From Geminicoccaceae bacterium (lineage in GTDB: Bacteria; Pseudomonadota; Alphaproteobacteria; Geminicoccales; Geminicoccaceae): DNA of 64,000 nucleotides. Location: NCBI GenBank assembly GCA_025999455.1, contig AP024683.1, positions 379,501 to 443,500 of the forward strand, in the 5' to 3' direction. Both the position numbers and the translations under genes were made by a program. Positions 17,748 through 25,445 of this stretch are shown piece by piece; the first letter of the stretch is position 1, and the number at the start of each line of letters is the position of its first letter. Under the pieces are notes generated by a model. That model worked only from the letters and a program-made list of their open reading frames with translations, searched no databases and was not told the origin of the DNA.

Positions 17748-18257
17748 TCAACCCTCCCCGGGCGGCGGGGTCCGGCCGATCTCCTCGAGCCGGCGCTGCA
17801 AGGGGAGGCGGTCGAGGGAGGTGATCGGCAGGCTCACGAAGATTTTGATCCGGTTCTCCAGGTACGAATAGATCCGCAACCAGTGCCGCAGCTTGGCGTC
17901 GTCCGGGCCCTCGAACCGGACCGGGTCCTCGACGCCCCAATGGGCGGTGAGCGGCTGGCCGGGCCAGACCGGGCACACCTCCTGGGCGGCCTGGTCGCAG
18001 ACGGTGAACACGAAATCGAGCGGCGGCGCGCCGGGTGCCGCGAACTCGTCCCAGCTCTTCGAGCGCAGGCCCGCGATGTCGTAGTTGAGGCGGCGCAGTG
18101 TTTCGATCGTCATCGGGTGGACCACCCCCTTGGGATGGCTCCCCGCGGAAAATGCCTCGAAGCGGCCGGCGCCCCAGCGGCGGAGCGCGCATTCGGCCAT
18201 GATCGAGCGGGCCGAGTTGCCGGTGCAGAGGAAGAGGACGTTGAAACGCCTAACCAC
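17748..18257 (-). CDS. arsC: Arsenate reductase, low-molecular-weight phosphatase type
   Basis: 169 aa. The P-loop LFLCTGNSARSIMAE (C-x5-R-S) lies close to the N-terminus, as in the thioredoxin-linked ArsC and low-molecular-weight tyrosine phosphatase family. Further family marks are the FEAFSAGSHPKGVVHP segment and FVFTVCDQAAQEVCPVWPG, whose Cys residues could serve as the resolving pair. It reduces As(V) to As(III) in the cytoplasm. The GTG at 18257 overlaps the arsR stop codon; longer starts run deep into arsR. Product As(III) would leave through the neighbouring AqpS. Confidence 0.85.
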   Translation of the reverse strand: MVRRFNVLFLCTGNSARSIMAECALRRWGAGRFEAFSAGSHPKGVVHPMTIETLRRLNYDIAGLRSKSWDEFAAPGAPPLDFVFTVCDQAAQEVCPVWPGQPLTAHWGVEDPVRFEGPDDAKLRHWLRIYSYLENRIKIFVSLPITSLDRLPLQRRLEEIGRTPPPGEG

Positions 18258-18636
18258 GACAACGCCCACCCGGCTTCGGGTCGCTGGCGCAACCCGCCGC
18301 CCGGCGGCCGACCTCCTCGAGGAGGGGGACGAGGCCACCGCAGATCTCCGGGTGACCGCCGCAGCAATCCTCGGTCAAAAAGGAGAGCAGGCGGCGCATG
18401 GTCTCGAACTCGGCCGTGTAGAAGATCTGCCGGGCGCGGCGCCAGGAGCGGACGAGCCCGGCCCGGTCGAGCTCCTTGAGGTGGAACGAGAGGGTGGAGG
18501 GAGGCACTTGCAGCTGTTCGGCGATCGCGCCGGCGGGCATGCCGCTCGGTCCGGCCGCCACGAGCAAACGGAAGATGGCGAGCCGCGTCTCCTGCGCGAT
18601 CGCTTGGAGGGCCAGAACCGCCCGGGATTCGTCCAT
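18250..18636 (-). CDS. arsR: ArsR-family arsenic-responsive repressor
   Basis: 128 aa. A winged helix-turn-helix spans about residues 10-85 (AIAQETRLAIFRLLVAAGP, VPPSTLSFHLKELDRAGLV, RRARQIFYTAEF). The following C-terminal segment DCCGGHPEIC provides three Cys for As(III) binding. The absence of the ELCVCDL-type site in the DNA-recognition helix places it in the group that senses metalloid with C-terminal Cys. It heads the arsR-arsC-aqpS operon. An interrupted palindrome 38 bp upstream is a candidate operator, suggesting self-repression relieved by As(III). It could also govern the arx genes ending just upstream. Confidence 0.88.
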   Translation of the reverse strand: MDESRAVLALQAIAQETRLAIFRLLVAAGPSGMPAGAIAEQLQVPPSTLSFHLKELDRAGLVRSWRRARQIFYTAEFETMRRLLSFLTEDCCGGHPEICGGLVPLLEEVGRRAAGCASDPKPGGRCRG

Positions 18637-18673
18637 CCTTCCAACTCCGCCGAACCGAGACGGGCCTAGCCTC

Positions 18674-18710
18674 GGATCGTGACCGCTGCGTGACGATCCC
18701 CTCGGGATCG
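18674..18710. promoter_or_regulatory. Interrupted palindrome upstream of arsR, candidate operator
   Basis: GGATCGT at 18674-18680 and ACGATCC at 18693-18699 form a perfect 7-bp inverted repeat with a 12-base spacer. The right arm also belongs to a tight hairpin (CGATCCC, CTC, GGGATCG; 18694-18710). The position between the arxD end and the arsR start fits an ArsR operator. The hairpin could instead mark the arx transcript end, but it lacks a T-run. Confidence 0.4.
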
Positions 18711-18763
18711 CCGGCTCCGAGCCCCCGCCACGGGCCGTGGAACCACCGCGCGGTCGACCGTGG

Positions 18764-19612
18764 TCAGCCCGCGGCCGCGGTGCCTGCGGCCCGTCGGGCG
18801 AGATAGACGTCCTCGCGCCAGGCCGGCAAGGCCCGCACATGGTCGAAGCCGAGGCCCGCGGCCTCGAGGCGGACCGCGATCTCGGCGAGGTCTTCGGCGG
18901 TGGGCTCGCCGAGGCCCCGGCTCGATCCTTCCGGCAGCGCCCGTTCCGAGTCCTCGAAGCGGACGGCGCTCCGGCCGAGCTCGTGCTCGAGCGCGAGCCA
19001 GAGGAACCGGCCGAGCCAGAGATAGGCCGCGTTCCGCCCGGCCTCACCACAGGCCCGCTCGAGCGCCGCCACGAACGGCGTGACCCAGCGCCTCGGGAAG
19101 CGCGCGAGGAAGCGCTCGGCTTCGCTCGCGAGGGCGAGGGCGCGCATCTCCTCGCCCGCGTCCAGGGCCTCGGCGGCCCGCTCGTAGAGGCGGCCCACGA
19201 ACTCGAACTGCGGGGTCGGATGATCGGCGAGGTCGCGGAACGCCGGGTCGCGGACGAACCCGTGGCGTTCGTAGGCCCGGTTCATCTCGAGCTCGCTCGG
19301 GCCGAGCAGCGCCCCGTCGAGATAAATCGCGGTGTTGGTGGCCACGGGCGCCGGCGGGACGAGGAACAGGGCGGCGTAGAGCCGTTCGAGGTCGAGCGGC
19401 TCGGCGAGCGCGGCCGCGGCGGCCGCGAGCTCGCGCAGGCACTCGCCCGCTTCGATGCCGAGCTCCGCCGCGATGCTCGCGAGCGCCTCCGGCAGGTCGT
19501 CGCGGAAGGCGGTGTGGTACGCGGGCCCCGAGGGCTGGGCGAAGGCGCGGGCGAGGACGAGCCAGAGCTCGGCTCGGGAGCGGAGCAGAGTGGGCGTGAA
19601 CGACACCGACAA
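18764..19612 (-). CDS. arxD: TorD/NarJ-type molybdoenzyme chaperone (ArxD-like)
   Basis: 282 aa, all-helical, no membrane segment. It has the TorD/DmsD/NarJ layout: SRAELWLVLARAFAQP at the N-terminus, the LERLYAALFLVPPAPVATNTA segment, and PTPQFEFVGRLYERAAEA. Such chaperones bind the Tat signal of the catalytic subunit and oversee cofactor loading before export. It is the last gene of the molybdoenzyme operon, 81 bp after the NrfD-like subunit, matching the place of arxD in known arx clusters. TTG 19612 has GAGGAA upstream; GTG 19606 is the alternative. The C-terminal third is longer than in most TorD proteins. Confidence 0.75.
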   Translation of the reverse strand: MSVSFTPTLLRSRAELWLVLARAFAQPSGPAYHTAFRDDLPEALASIAAELGIEAGECLRELAAAAAALAEPLDLERLYAALFLVPPAPVATNTAIYLDGALLGPSELEMNRAYERHGFVRDPAFRDLADHPTPQFEFVGRLYERAAEALDAGEEMRALALASEAERFLARFPRRWVTPFVAALERACGEAGRNAAYLWLGRFLWLALEHELGRSAVRFEDSERALPEGSSRGLGEPTAEDLAEIAVRLEAAGLGFDHVRALPAWREDVYLARRAAGTAAAG

Positions 19613-19693
19613 CGCAGGTTCCTCGCCTCGGAAGACGGGGCGGCCGGCCCGCCGGACCGACCGCCCCCACGACAGGCTCGACGTTCGCGCTCC

Positions 19694-20839
19694 TCAGGAC
19701 TCCTTGGTCGACGACCAGCTCTCGAGCGCGGCGTAGACCGTGTTGGCGAGCAAGACGCCCACGATCAACAGCATCCACTCGAGCTGCGAGGGCTCGTACG
19801 AGAGCGGCGAGGGCGCCCAGCTGCCTTTGAAGGGCGGCAGGAGCTGGCCGTTGATGACGAACTCGTAGCGGCTCGCGAGCAGGCCCAGCGCGACGAGCAC
19901 CGCACCCAGGATCTGCAGCCAGGGCTGGGCGCGCAAGGCCGGCAGGGCGAAGATCACGAGCGGCACGATCCCGCCGCCGATCAAGGCCGCCCAGTAGAGC
20001 GGCTGGTCGACGGTGTAGCGCCAGACCTGCAACCCCTCGCCGTAGCTCCAGAGGCCCGCCACGGTCCGAACCACGGCGAAGAGGATGTGGAGGAAGATGG
20101 CGGCGGCCACGAACGTGCCGACCGACCCGGCGAGGAGCTCGCGGGTCGACTGGGGGACGCTGTCCACGGAGAAGCCGTGGATCAGATAGGTGAAGAAGAC
20201 GAAGAACACGATGCCGCCCATGAACGATTCGATCAGGAACGCCACGGGCAGCTCGCCGCCGTACCAGAACGGGCGGAAGATCATCATCGAATAGACCGAG
20301 CCGGCGATCAGCGTGATCGCGAGCGCGAGCACGGTCGCGAGCAGGGCGAGCGGCTTCGGGACCGCAGCCGGCGCCGTCCCCCGCGCGAAGGTCAGCGCGA
20401 GGAGCACGAGGACGATCGTGTAGGCGCCCACGCACAAGATCTTCCAGAAGAGCGGCGAGGCGGTCTGGAAGTTGAGCGGCGCTGCCCAGAGCGCGCGGAA
20501 CGGATGGGCGAGCTCCATGAAGAGGATCGCCACCCCGCCCACGAGCGCGGCGAGCGCGAGCCAGATGCAGCGCTTGGCGATCGGGTCGAACTGCCGCAGG
20601 CCGAGGGTGAGCGGCAGCGAGGCGAGCAGGGTCAGACCCGTCGAGGTCAACAGGAAATAGTCGTAGGCGACGATCGGCAGACCCCAGAACACGCCGTAAT
20701 TGGTCGTGTTGAAGCCCGCATGGCCAAGCGTCAGCTTCAGGTACATCGCGTAGACGAACGCGACCACGAAGAGCGCGCCGGCACCCACGAGATACGGCGA
20801 GGGCTTGAAAGCCGGCCGTGCGAGGGCAGCGGTTGCCAT
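19694..20839 (-). CDS. arxC: NrfD/PsrC-like quinone-interacting membrane subunit (ArxC-like)
   Basis: A 381-aa polytopic membrane protein with about ten hydrophobic segments, of the NrfD/PsrC family. It anchors the iron-sulfur and molybdopterin subunits in the membrane and exchanges electrons with the quinone pool. Segments such as PLWAAPLNFQT-like RALWAAPLNFQTASPLFWK and SMMIFRPFWYGGELPVAF are conserved in the family. It has no haem-ligand pattern. ATG 20839 is chosen because GGAGGAGG sits immediately upstream; a GTG two codons earlier is less well spaced. It lies 15 bases after arxB. In arsenite oxidation electrons would flow from ArxA through ArxB to quinone here. Confidence 0.8.
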   Translation of the reverse strand: MATAALARPAFKPSPYLVGAGALFVVAFVYAMYLKLTLGHAGFNTTNYGVFWGLPIVAYDYFLLTSTGLTLLASLPLTLGLRQFDPIAKRCIWLALAALVGGVAILFMELAHPFRALWAAPLNFQTASPLFWKILCVGAYTIVLVLLALTFARGTAPAAVPKPLALLATVLALAITLIAGSVYSMMIFRPFWYGGELPVAFLIESFMGGIVFFVFFTYLIHGFSVDSVPQSTRELLAGSVGTFVAAAIFLHILFAVVRTVAGLWSYGEGLQVWRYTVDQPLYWAALIGGGIVPLVIFALPALRAQPWLQILGAVLVALGLLASRYEFVINGQLLPPFKGSWAPSPLSYEPSQLEWMLLIVGVLLANTVYAALESWSSTKES

Positions 20840-20854
20840 CTCCACCTCCTCCGA

Positions 20855-21613
20855 TCAGCTCGTGCGCTGGGAGCGCTCACCCGGAACGACCGGTGCGCCA
20901 CCGCCCGAGAGGTAGTAGACCTGGGGCTTGTTGCCCGTCTCTTCCTTGAGCCGCACGCCGCGCTTGTCGGCGATGAGCTGGTTCACCTTGCTGTCGGGAT
21001 TGTCGAGATCGCCGAAATAGCGAGCCTTCGGCGGGCAAACCCGGACGCAGGCCGGTGTGTACTCGCGGGTTTCCGGATTGTCCTCGTCGAGGTCCGCAAC
21101 ACCTTTCGGCGCCTTGGAGATCTTGTGGTAGCAGAAGGTGCACTTCGAGACCACACCCGGCGGCTGAACGCCGATCCCGCGCTTCCTGTCCTCCAGATGA
21201 TCGGGCATCTTGTAAGGCGGGTTCCAGATGCGGTTTCCGTCGCCCGGAAAGACCTCGCGAAGGTCGGGCTGCACGACCGGCTTCTCGTCCATGTAGAAGC
21301 GCACGCCGTACGGGCACGCGATCATACAGTATTTGCAGCCGATACACTTGTCCCAGTCGACCAAGACGACGCCGTCCTCGGTCTTCCAGGTCGCTTTCGT
21401 CGGACACACGGCGACGCAGGACGGGTTCTCGCACTGCATGCACGGCCGTGGCAGCCAGGACAGCTTGACGTTCGGATAGGTACCTTCGTGATAGAAGAGC
21501 ACGTCCTGCCACGACTCACCGGGCAGCCGCGAATTCTCCATCGCGCAGGCCGTCGTGCAGGCCTGGCAGCCGGTGCACTTGTCGAGGTCGATGACCATAC
21601 CCCACTTCGTCAT
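20855..21613 (-). CDS. arxB: Four-cluster [4Fe-4S] electron-transfer subunit (ArxB-like)
   Basis: 252 aa of the DmsB/PsrB/NrfC family. Four Cys groups are present: CTGCQACTTAC, CMQCENPSCVAVCP, CIGCKYCMIACP, and a split last set CTFC with ACVRVCP. This predicts four [4Fe-4S] clusters. It has no signal sequence of its own, as expected for a subunit carried through the Tat pore with the catalytic partner. The start ATG is 18 bases after the catalytic subunit stop. An insert between clusters three and four (DLREVFPGDGNRIWNPPYKM) is longer than in DmsB. It passes electrons between the molybdenum subunit and the NrfD-like membrane protein. Confidence 0.85.
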   Translation of the reverse strand: MTKWGMVIDLDKCTGCQACTTACAMENSRLPGESWQDVLFYHEGTYPNVKLSWLPRPCMQCENPSCVAVCPTKATWKTEDGVVLVDWDKCIGCKYCMIACPYGVRFYMDEKPVVQPDLREVFPGDGNRIWNPPYKMPDHLEDRKRGIGVQPPGVVSKCTFCYHKISKAPKGVADLDEDNPETREYTPACVRVCPPKARYFGDLDNPDSKVNQLIADKRGVRLKEETGNKPQVYYLSGGGAPVVPGERSQRTS

Positions 21614-21631
21614 GTCCTCGTCTCCCTCGGC

Positions 21632-24109
21632 TCAGGCCCGCTCGACCGTGACCTTGGTCGTATAGTAGTTGCACTGACCGGTGATCCGGTCGGATTGGTT
21701 GACCGTGCACTCGCCCGAATGGCCACCGGGGACGGCCATCGACCAACGCCCGGCCCGCCAGTGACCCCATTCCATGGGCAAGACGATCGTGTCCGGCCGG
21801 GTGCCTTCGAAGAGCCGACAACGCACTCGGATCTCGCCGACGCTCGACCGGATCCGCACCCAATCGCGGTCCTTGATGCCCCGCTGGCGTGCCGTCTCGG
21901 GGTGGATCTCGACGAAGGCCTCACCCCGGCCGCCCACGACCGGCTGAAAGTGGGCGATGACCATCGGAATGTTGTGTCCGCGGCCTTCGGCGTGGAGCGC
22001 CTGCTTCGGCGTGACGAGGTAGAGATCACCGCCGCCCGGATGCTTCGGCTCCTCCCAGATCGGGAACATGAGCTTCGTCTTGTCGCGCCCCGTTTTGGCG
22101 GCGATCCACTCGGCGTTCGCTTCGAGCAACCCCGACCGGATTTCGAATTTTCCGGATGGCGTCTTCAACAGCTTGGCTTTCACCTCCTCGGCGGTCATGG
22201 GCTTGTTGTAGCCCTTGCCGTCCCATTCGAAGAATTCGCCGCGGATCTGCCGCCAGAGATACGGCTTCTTGTACCAGACACCCTTCTCCACCCACTTCTC
22301 GAAGCTGTCGACCCCGTTGTCGCCAGGATTCTTCTCGAAACCCTTGGCGAGATGGCGGAGGACGTTCTCGGAGCTCTCGAGCTTTTTGTAGTACTCGCCC
22401 ATCGGACCTTTGATGCGCTTGCCGATCTCGATGAGCGTGTCACCGAAATATTTCGTGTCGTAGAGCGGCTTGACGGCCGGTACCCGGATCTGGGTGAGCG
22501 GATACCCTTCGAACGGATAAGTCGGCGCGTCCTGCAGCCGCTCGAGATAGGTGTGATCGGGCAGGATCAGGTCGGCGAAGTGGCCGGTCTCCGAGGGGAA
22601 GGGCGAGGTGTCGATGACGAACACGTCTTGCAGCGCCTGTTCCCAAACCTGACCGTTCGGTGCCGTCCAAATCGGGTTGGTCTGGTAGAACAGGATCGTG
22701 TCGAGTTTGTACGGTTTACCGGCGAGGTGGTTCGGCCCGACTTCCTGCATCATGTTGTTGGCGAGCAGGTAGCCGTCGGGATGACCCTTGAGATCGATCC
22801 GGGGATATTGCTTCCAAGTCCCGTTCTTCGCCCATTCGTCCATGTAATCTTCGGCTTTGGCCGGTAGGGCGCCGTAGAGCGGGCTCATTTGGTACATCAT
22901 CCCGCCCTCGGCGAAGAGCGAGCCCACGAGCGCGTTCAGCGTGTGGATCGCCATGGCGTTGTAGATGCCGTTCGAATGGGCGTGGGCGCCACGCTCCATG
23001 ATCGCCATGGCCGGGCGGGTCGAGCCGAACTCGCGGGCGGTGGCGAGGATGTCCCGCTCGCGCAACGTCGTGACCTTGGCGGCCCAGGCGGGTGTGCGGT
23101 CCTTGAGCTCGACGTTCCACCACTCGACGAGCCCCTTGACCCACTTCTCTTGGAAGCTCGCCGGGTCGACCGTCTGGCCGCTCTTGAAGCGGTTCACGCC
23201 GTCCACGAAGTCGCCGACGAACGACCGCTCCCAGAGCCCCTCGGTCAAGATCACGTGGGCGATGGCCAGCGCCAGCGCCCCGTCGGTGCCGGGCTTGATC
23301 AAGAGGCCGCGGTCGGCGGCGGCGAGGGTGGTGTTGACGTGGACATCGACCGCGGTGACCCGGGTCTTCGGGCTCTTCTCGCCGCGGATGTAGCCCCACA
23401 CCTGCATGTTGTTGTTGTAAGGCCGGAACGCATCCAAGAAGCCACAGCCGAACATCAAGATGTAGTTGGTGTGGTGATAGTCGTGGGCGTTGTATCCGCC
23501 GTTACCGTCGGTCGCCTTCTTGGCGATGATCGAGCCGTCGGAGCACATCGACGAGTGGCCGATCGGCACGTTCGGCGAGCCGTAGAGCTTGCCGAAATCG
23601 CCGAGCAGGCCGGCGCAGGACGCCCCCCATCCGCGGCCGTAAAGAATGGCGAAGCGGTGGCTCTCCCCCTTCTCGCGCAACGCGTTGAGGCGGTCGGCGA
23701 CGGTCTTGAGAGCCTCGTCCCAGCTGATCGGGACGAATTTGGGATCCTCGTTGCGGCCCTTCTTCGGGTTGGTCCGCTTCATCGGACCTTTCCAGCGGTC
23801 CGGATCGTAGAGGACGTAGATGCCGAGCGGTCCCTTGGGGCACAGCTTGCCGTTCGAGATGGGATGATCCGGGGTACCGTAGATGGCGTGCACCCGCCCG
23901 TTCGTCACGTAGACGTCGATCCCGCAGCGGGCCGGGCATTGATGGCAGATGTTCTTGACGATCTTCGTCGCGGCCGCCGGCTGCGCCCGCGCCGTGCCGT
24001 CGCTCTCCCGGCCGGGCAGCAGGGTCTGTCCACCGAGGGCGAGGGCCGATCCGGCACCGGTCGCCTGGAGGAACCGCCGCCGACTGGTACTGGCCGTGAC
24101 TTGTTCCAT
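21632..24109 (-). CDS. arxA: Molybdopterin oxidoreductase, Arx-type arsenite oxidase catalytic subunit
   Basis: 825 aa of the DMSO reductase family. A Tat signal (STSRRRFLQATGAG) starts at residue 9. Cys55, Cys58, Cys62 and Cys90 bind the N-terminal [4Fe-4S] cluster. Residues 157-162 read YGRGWG; I recall GRGWG as characteristic of ArxA arsenite oxidases, where the related arsenate reductases ArrA have a different motif. Cys189 in GHSSMCSDGS is the likely molybdenum ligand. The C-terminal pterin-binding domain (DWVRIRSSVGEIRVR, SDRITGQCNYYTT) is complete. The gene order with a polyferredoxin, FeS subunit, NrfD and TorD, next to arsRC-aqpS, supports arsenite oxidation. Polysulfide, thiosulfate or arsenate reductase are alternatives. 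Confidence 0.78.
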   Translation of the reverse strand: MEQVTASTSRRRFLQATGAGSALALGGQTLLPGRESDGTARAQPAAATKIVKNICHQCPARCGIDVYVTNGRVHAIYGTPDHPISNGKLCPKGPLGIYVLYDPDRWKGPMKRTNPKKGRNEDPKFVPISWDEALKTVADRLNALREKGESHRFAILYGRGWGASCAGLLGDFGKLYGSPNVPIGHSSMCSDGSIIAKKATDGNGGYNAHDYHHTNYILMFGCGFLDAFRPYNNNMQVWGYIRGEKSPKTRVTAVDVHVNTTLAAADRGLLIKPGTDGALALAIAHVILTEGLWERSFVGDFVDGVNRFKSGQTVDPASFQEKWVKGLVEWWNVELKDRTPAWAAKVTTLRERDILATAREFGSTRPAMAIMERGAHAHSNGIYNAMAIHTLNALVGSLFAEGGMMYQMSPLYGALPAKAEDYMDEWAKNGTWKQYPRIDLKGHPDGYLLANNMMQEVGPNHLAGKPYKLDTILFYQTNPIWTAPNGQVWEQALQDVFVIDTSPFPSETGHFADLILPDHTYLERLQDAPTYPFEGYPLTQIRVPAVKPLYDTKYFGDTLIEIGKRIKGPMGEYYKKLESSENVLRHLAKGFEKNPGDNGVDSFEKWVEKGVWYKKPYLWRQIRGEFFEWDGKGYNKPMTAEEVKAKLLKTPSGKFEIRSGLLEANAEWIAAKTGRDKTKLMFPIWEEPKHPGGGDLYLVTPKQALHAEGRGHNIPMVIAHFQPVVGGRGEAFVEIHPETARQRGIKDRDWVRIRSSVGEIRVRCRLFEGTRPDTIVLPMEWGHWRAGRWSMAVPGGHSGECTVNQSDRITGQCNYYTTKVTVERA

Positions 24110-24146
24110 CACTCCGCTCTCCCTGCTTCGCGCGTTCGCGACCACC

Positions 24147-25307
24147 TCAAGTTCCGTTGCTCGGCCGCAGCTCGCCGTCGCCGCGAACCCAGCGGTGAAC
24201 CACACGCAAGAGATCCAGGTCCTTCTCGCAAGCCGGGCAGCGCCCGCTCGGCGAAGGCGGTCCGTAGCTCGCCCCACACTCGCCGCACCGGGCGAGGCTG
24301 CGCCGGCGCAACGTCCGGCGGCGCACCGGCTCGTCCTCGCCGGCCGGCAAAAAGGCGAGCGAGTCGGTCGGACAGACCTCGACGCACGCCCGGCAACCCG
24401 TGCACAGCGTCGGATCGAAGGCGAGCACGCTCGACTCGTCGCTCACCTCGAGCTCGAGCGCACCCGTGGGGCAGCTCGCGGCGCACAATCGCCGGTCGCA
24501 GCAGCTGTCGGCGACCACGAGCTCGGGAAACAGGGACGCCGGGGCTCGTTCCCGGCCGGCCATCGCGGCCAAGGTGCCGGCCCGCTCGCGCAGCGCTGTC
24601 GGGTCGACCCGCCCGGGTCGGCCTTCGCCGGACAGGACGAGCCGCCGTGGTCCAAGCTGCTCGCGGACCTCGCCCGCCCCGCGCAGGAAGGCGCGCCGGC
24701 CGAGCCCGACCTCGAGCGGGCGCGGCGGGCCGGGCGGCGGTCCGGCGACGTCGCGCGAGAGCGGCTCGCGGAGGACGGCGACGCGACGGGCAGCGCCCAG
24801 ACGCGCGAGCTCGTCGCCGATGCGCTCCAGGGCGTCCCGCCACGGCTCGTCGACGCCGCCCGCGGGACAATCGCGGCACCAACCGCGGTCGACCACGAGA
24901 ACGACCCCGTCCGCCGTTCGGACGAGCAGGCGCCGGAGGAGCGACGGGCTCACACCCCCGAGACAGGGGACGAGGGCCGTCCCCGGAGCCCGCGCGCCCG
25001 GCGGGACGCGGCCACATTCGAGCCGCGTCGTGTCCGCGGGAACCGTGTCGAAGCCGTCGACGCGGATCGCCTCGGTGGGACAGGAAGCGGCGCAGCGCCC
25101 GCAGCGCAGGCAACGATCGAGGGAAAGTGAAAGCGAACGCTCGGCGAGCTCGATCGCGTCGACGGGGCAGATCCGCGCGCACGCCTCACAGGGAACGCCC
25201 GGCCTCCGGACGGTGAGACAGCGTTCGGCGAGGGCCTCGACGGACGCCGGCCGGACCTTCGCTCGGCCCGTTTCGTCGGCCGCGGCGGCGAGCCCTCCCC
25301 GCGCCAA
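24147..25307 (-). CDS. Polyferredoxin with four cluster motifs and zinc ribbon (ArxB'-like)
   Basis: 386 aa. Two Cys-rich ferredoxin modules are N-terminal (CEACARICP, CLRCGRCAASCP) and two lie near residues 270-325 (CCDRRLCAASCP, CTGCRACVEVCP). A roughly 150-residue middle part contains CRDCPAGG and resembles a nucleotide- or partner-binding domain. The C-terminus has a zinc ribbon (CGECGASYG and CPACEKDL). It is first in the operon, 37 bases ahead of the catalytic subunit. Known arx clusters begin with an extra FeS gene (arxB2 or arxB'), so this is probably its counterpart. No export signal is seen, so it may act in the cytoplasm. TTG 25307 has GGAGGG upstream. Confidence 0.7.
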   Translation of the reverse strand: MARGGLAAAADETGRAKVRPASVEALAERCLTVRRPGVPCEACARICPVDAIELAERSLSLSLDRCLRCGRCAASCPTEAIRVDGFDTVPADTTRLECGRVPPGARAPGTALVPCLGGVSPSLLRRLLVRTADGVVLVVDRGWCRDCPAGGVDEPWRDALERIGDELARLGAARRVAVLREPLSRDVAGPPPGPPRPLEVGLGRRAFLRGAGEVREQLGPRRLVLSGEGRPGRVDPTALRERAGTLAAMAGRERAPASLFPELVVADSCCDRRLCAASCPTGALELEVSDESSVLAFDPTLCTGCRACVEVCPTDSLAFLPAGEDEPVRRRTLRRRSLARCGECGASYGPPSPSGRCPACEKDLDLLRVVHRWVRGDGELRPSNGT

Positions 25308-25359
25308 GACTCTTGCCCTCCCTGCAACTCCTTACAGTTCCAGGATACCGGAAAGGTAG

Positions 25360-25371
25360 CCTTGCGCAAGG
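25360..25371. promoter_or_regulatory. Perfect 12-bp palindrome upstream of the arx operon
   Basis: CCTTGCGCAAGG is self-complementary and lies 53 bp before the first arx gene. On the minus strand TTGCGC within it could serve as a -35, with TATCCT 16 bases further as a -10. The palindrome would then cover the promoter, as expected for a repressor or activator site. No regulator gene of the arxXSR type is in the window. Confidence 0.4.
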
Positions 25372-25445
25372 CGCATGGATCCGTTGCGATCGGCACGCGG
25401 CAGGCTGTCGCAGGACCTTGCCCGCCGGCCGCAGCCGGCAGTCGG

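Noticed and set aside
18737-22867. 1376-aa open frame on the plus strand
   Set aside because: It runs antisense through the arx genes, which have clear domains; the GC bias of third positions produces long antisense frames here.
21632-24109. Catalytic subunit as respiratory arsenate reductase ArrA or polysulfide reductase
   Set aside because: Kept as an alternative only: the GRGWG motif, the extra FeS gene first in the operon, and the TorD gene last fit Arx better.
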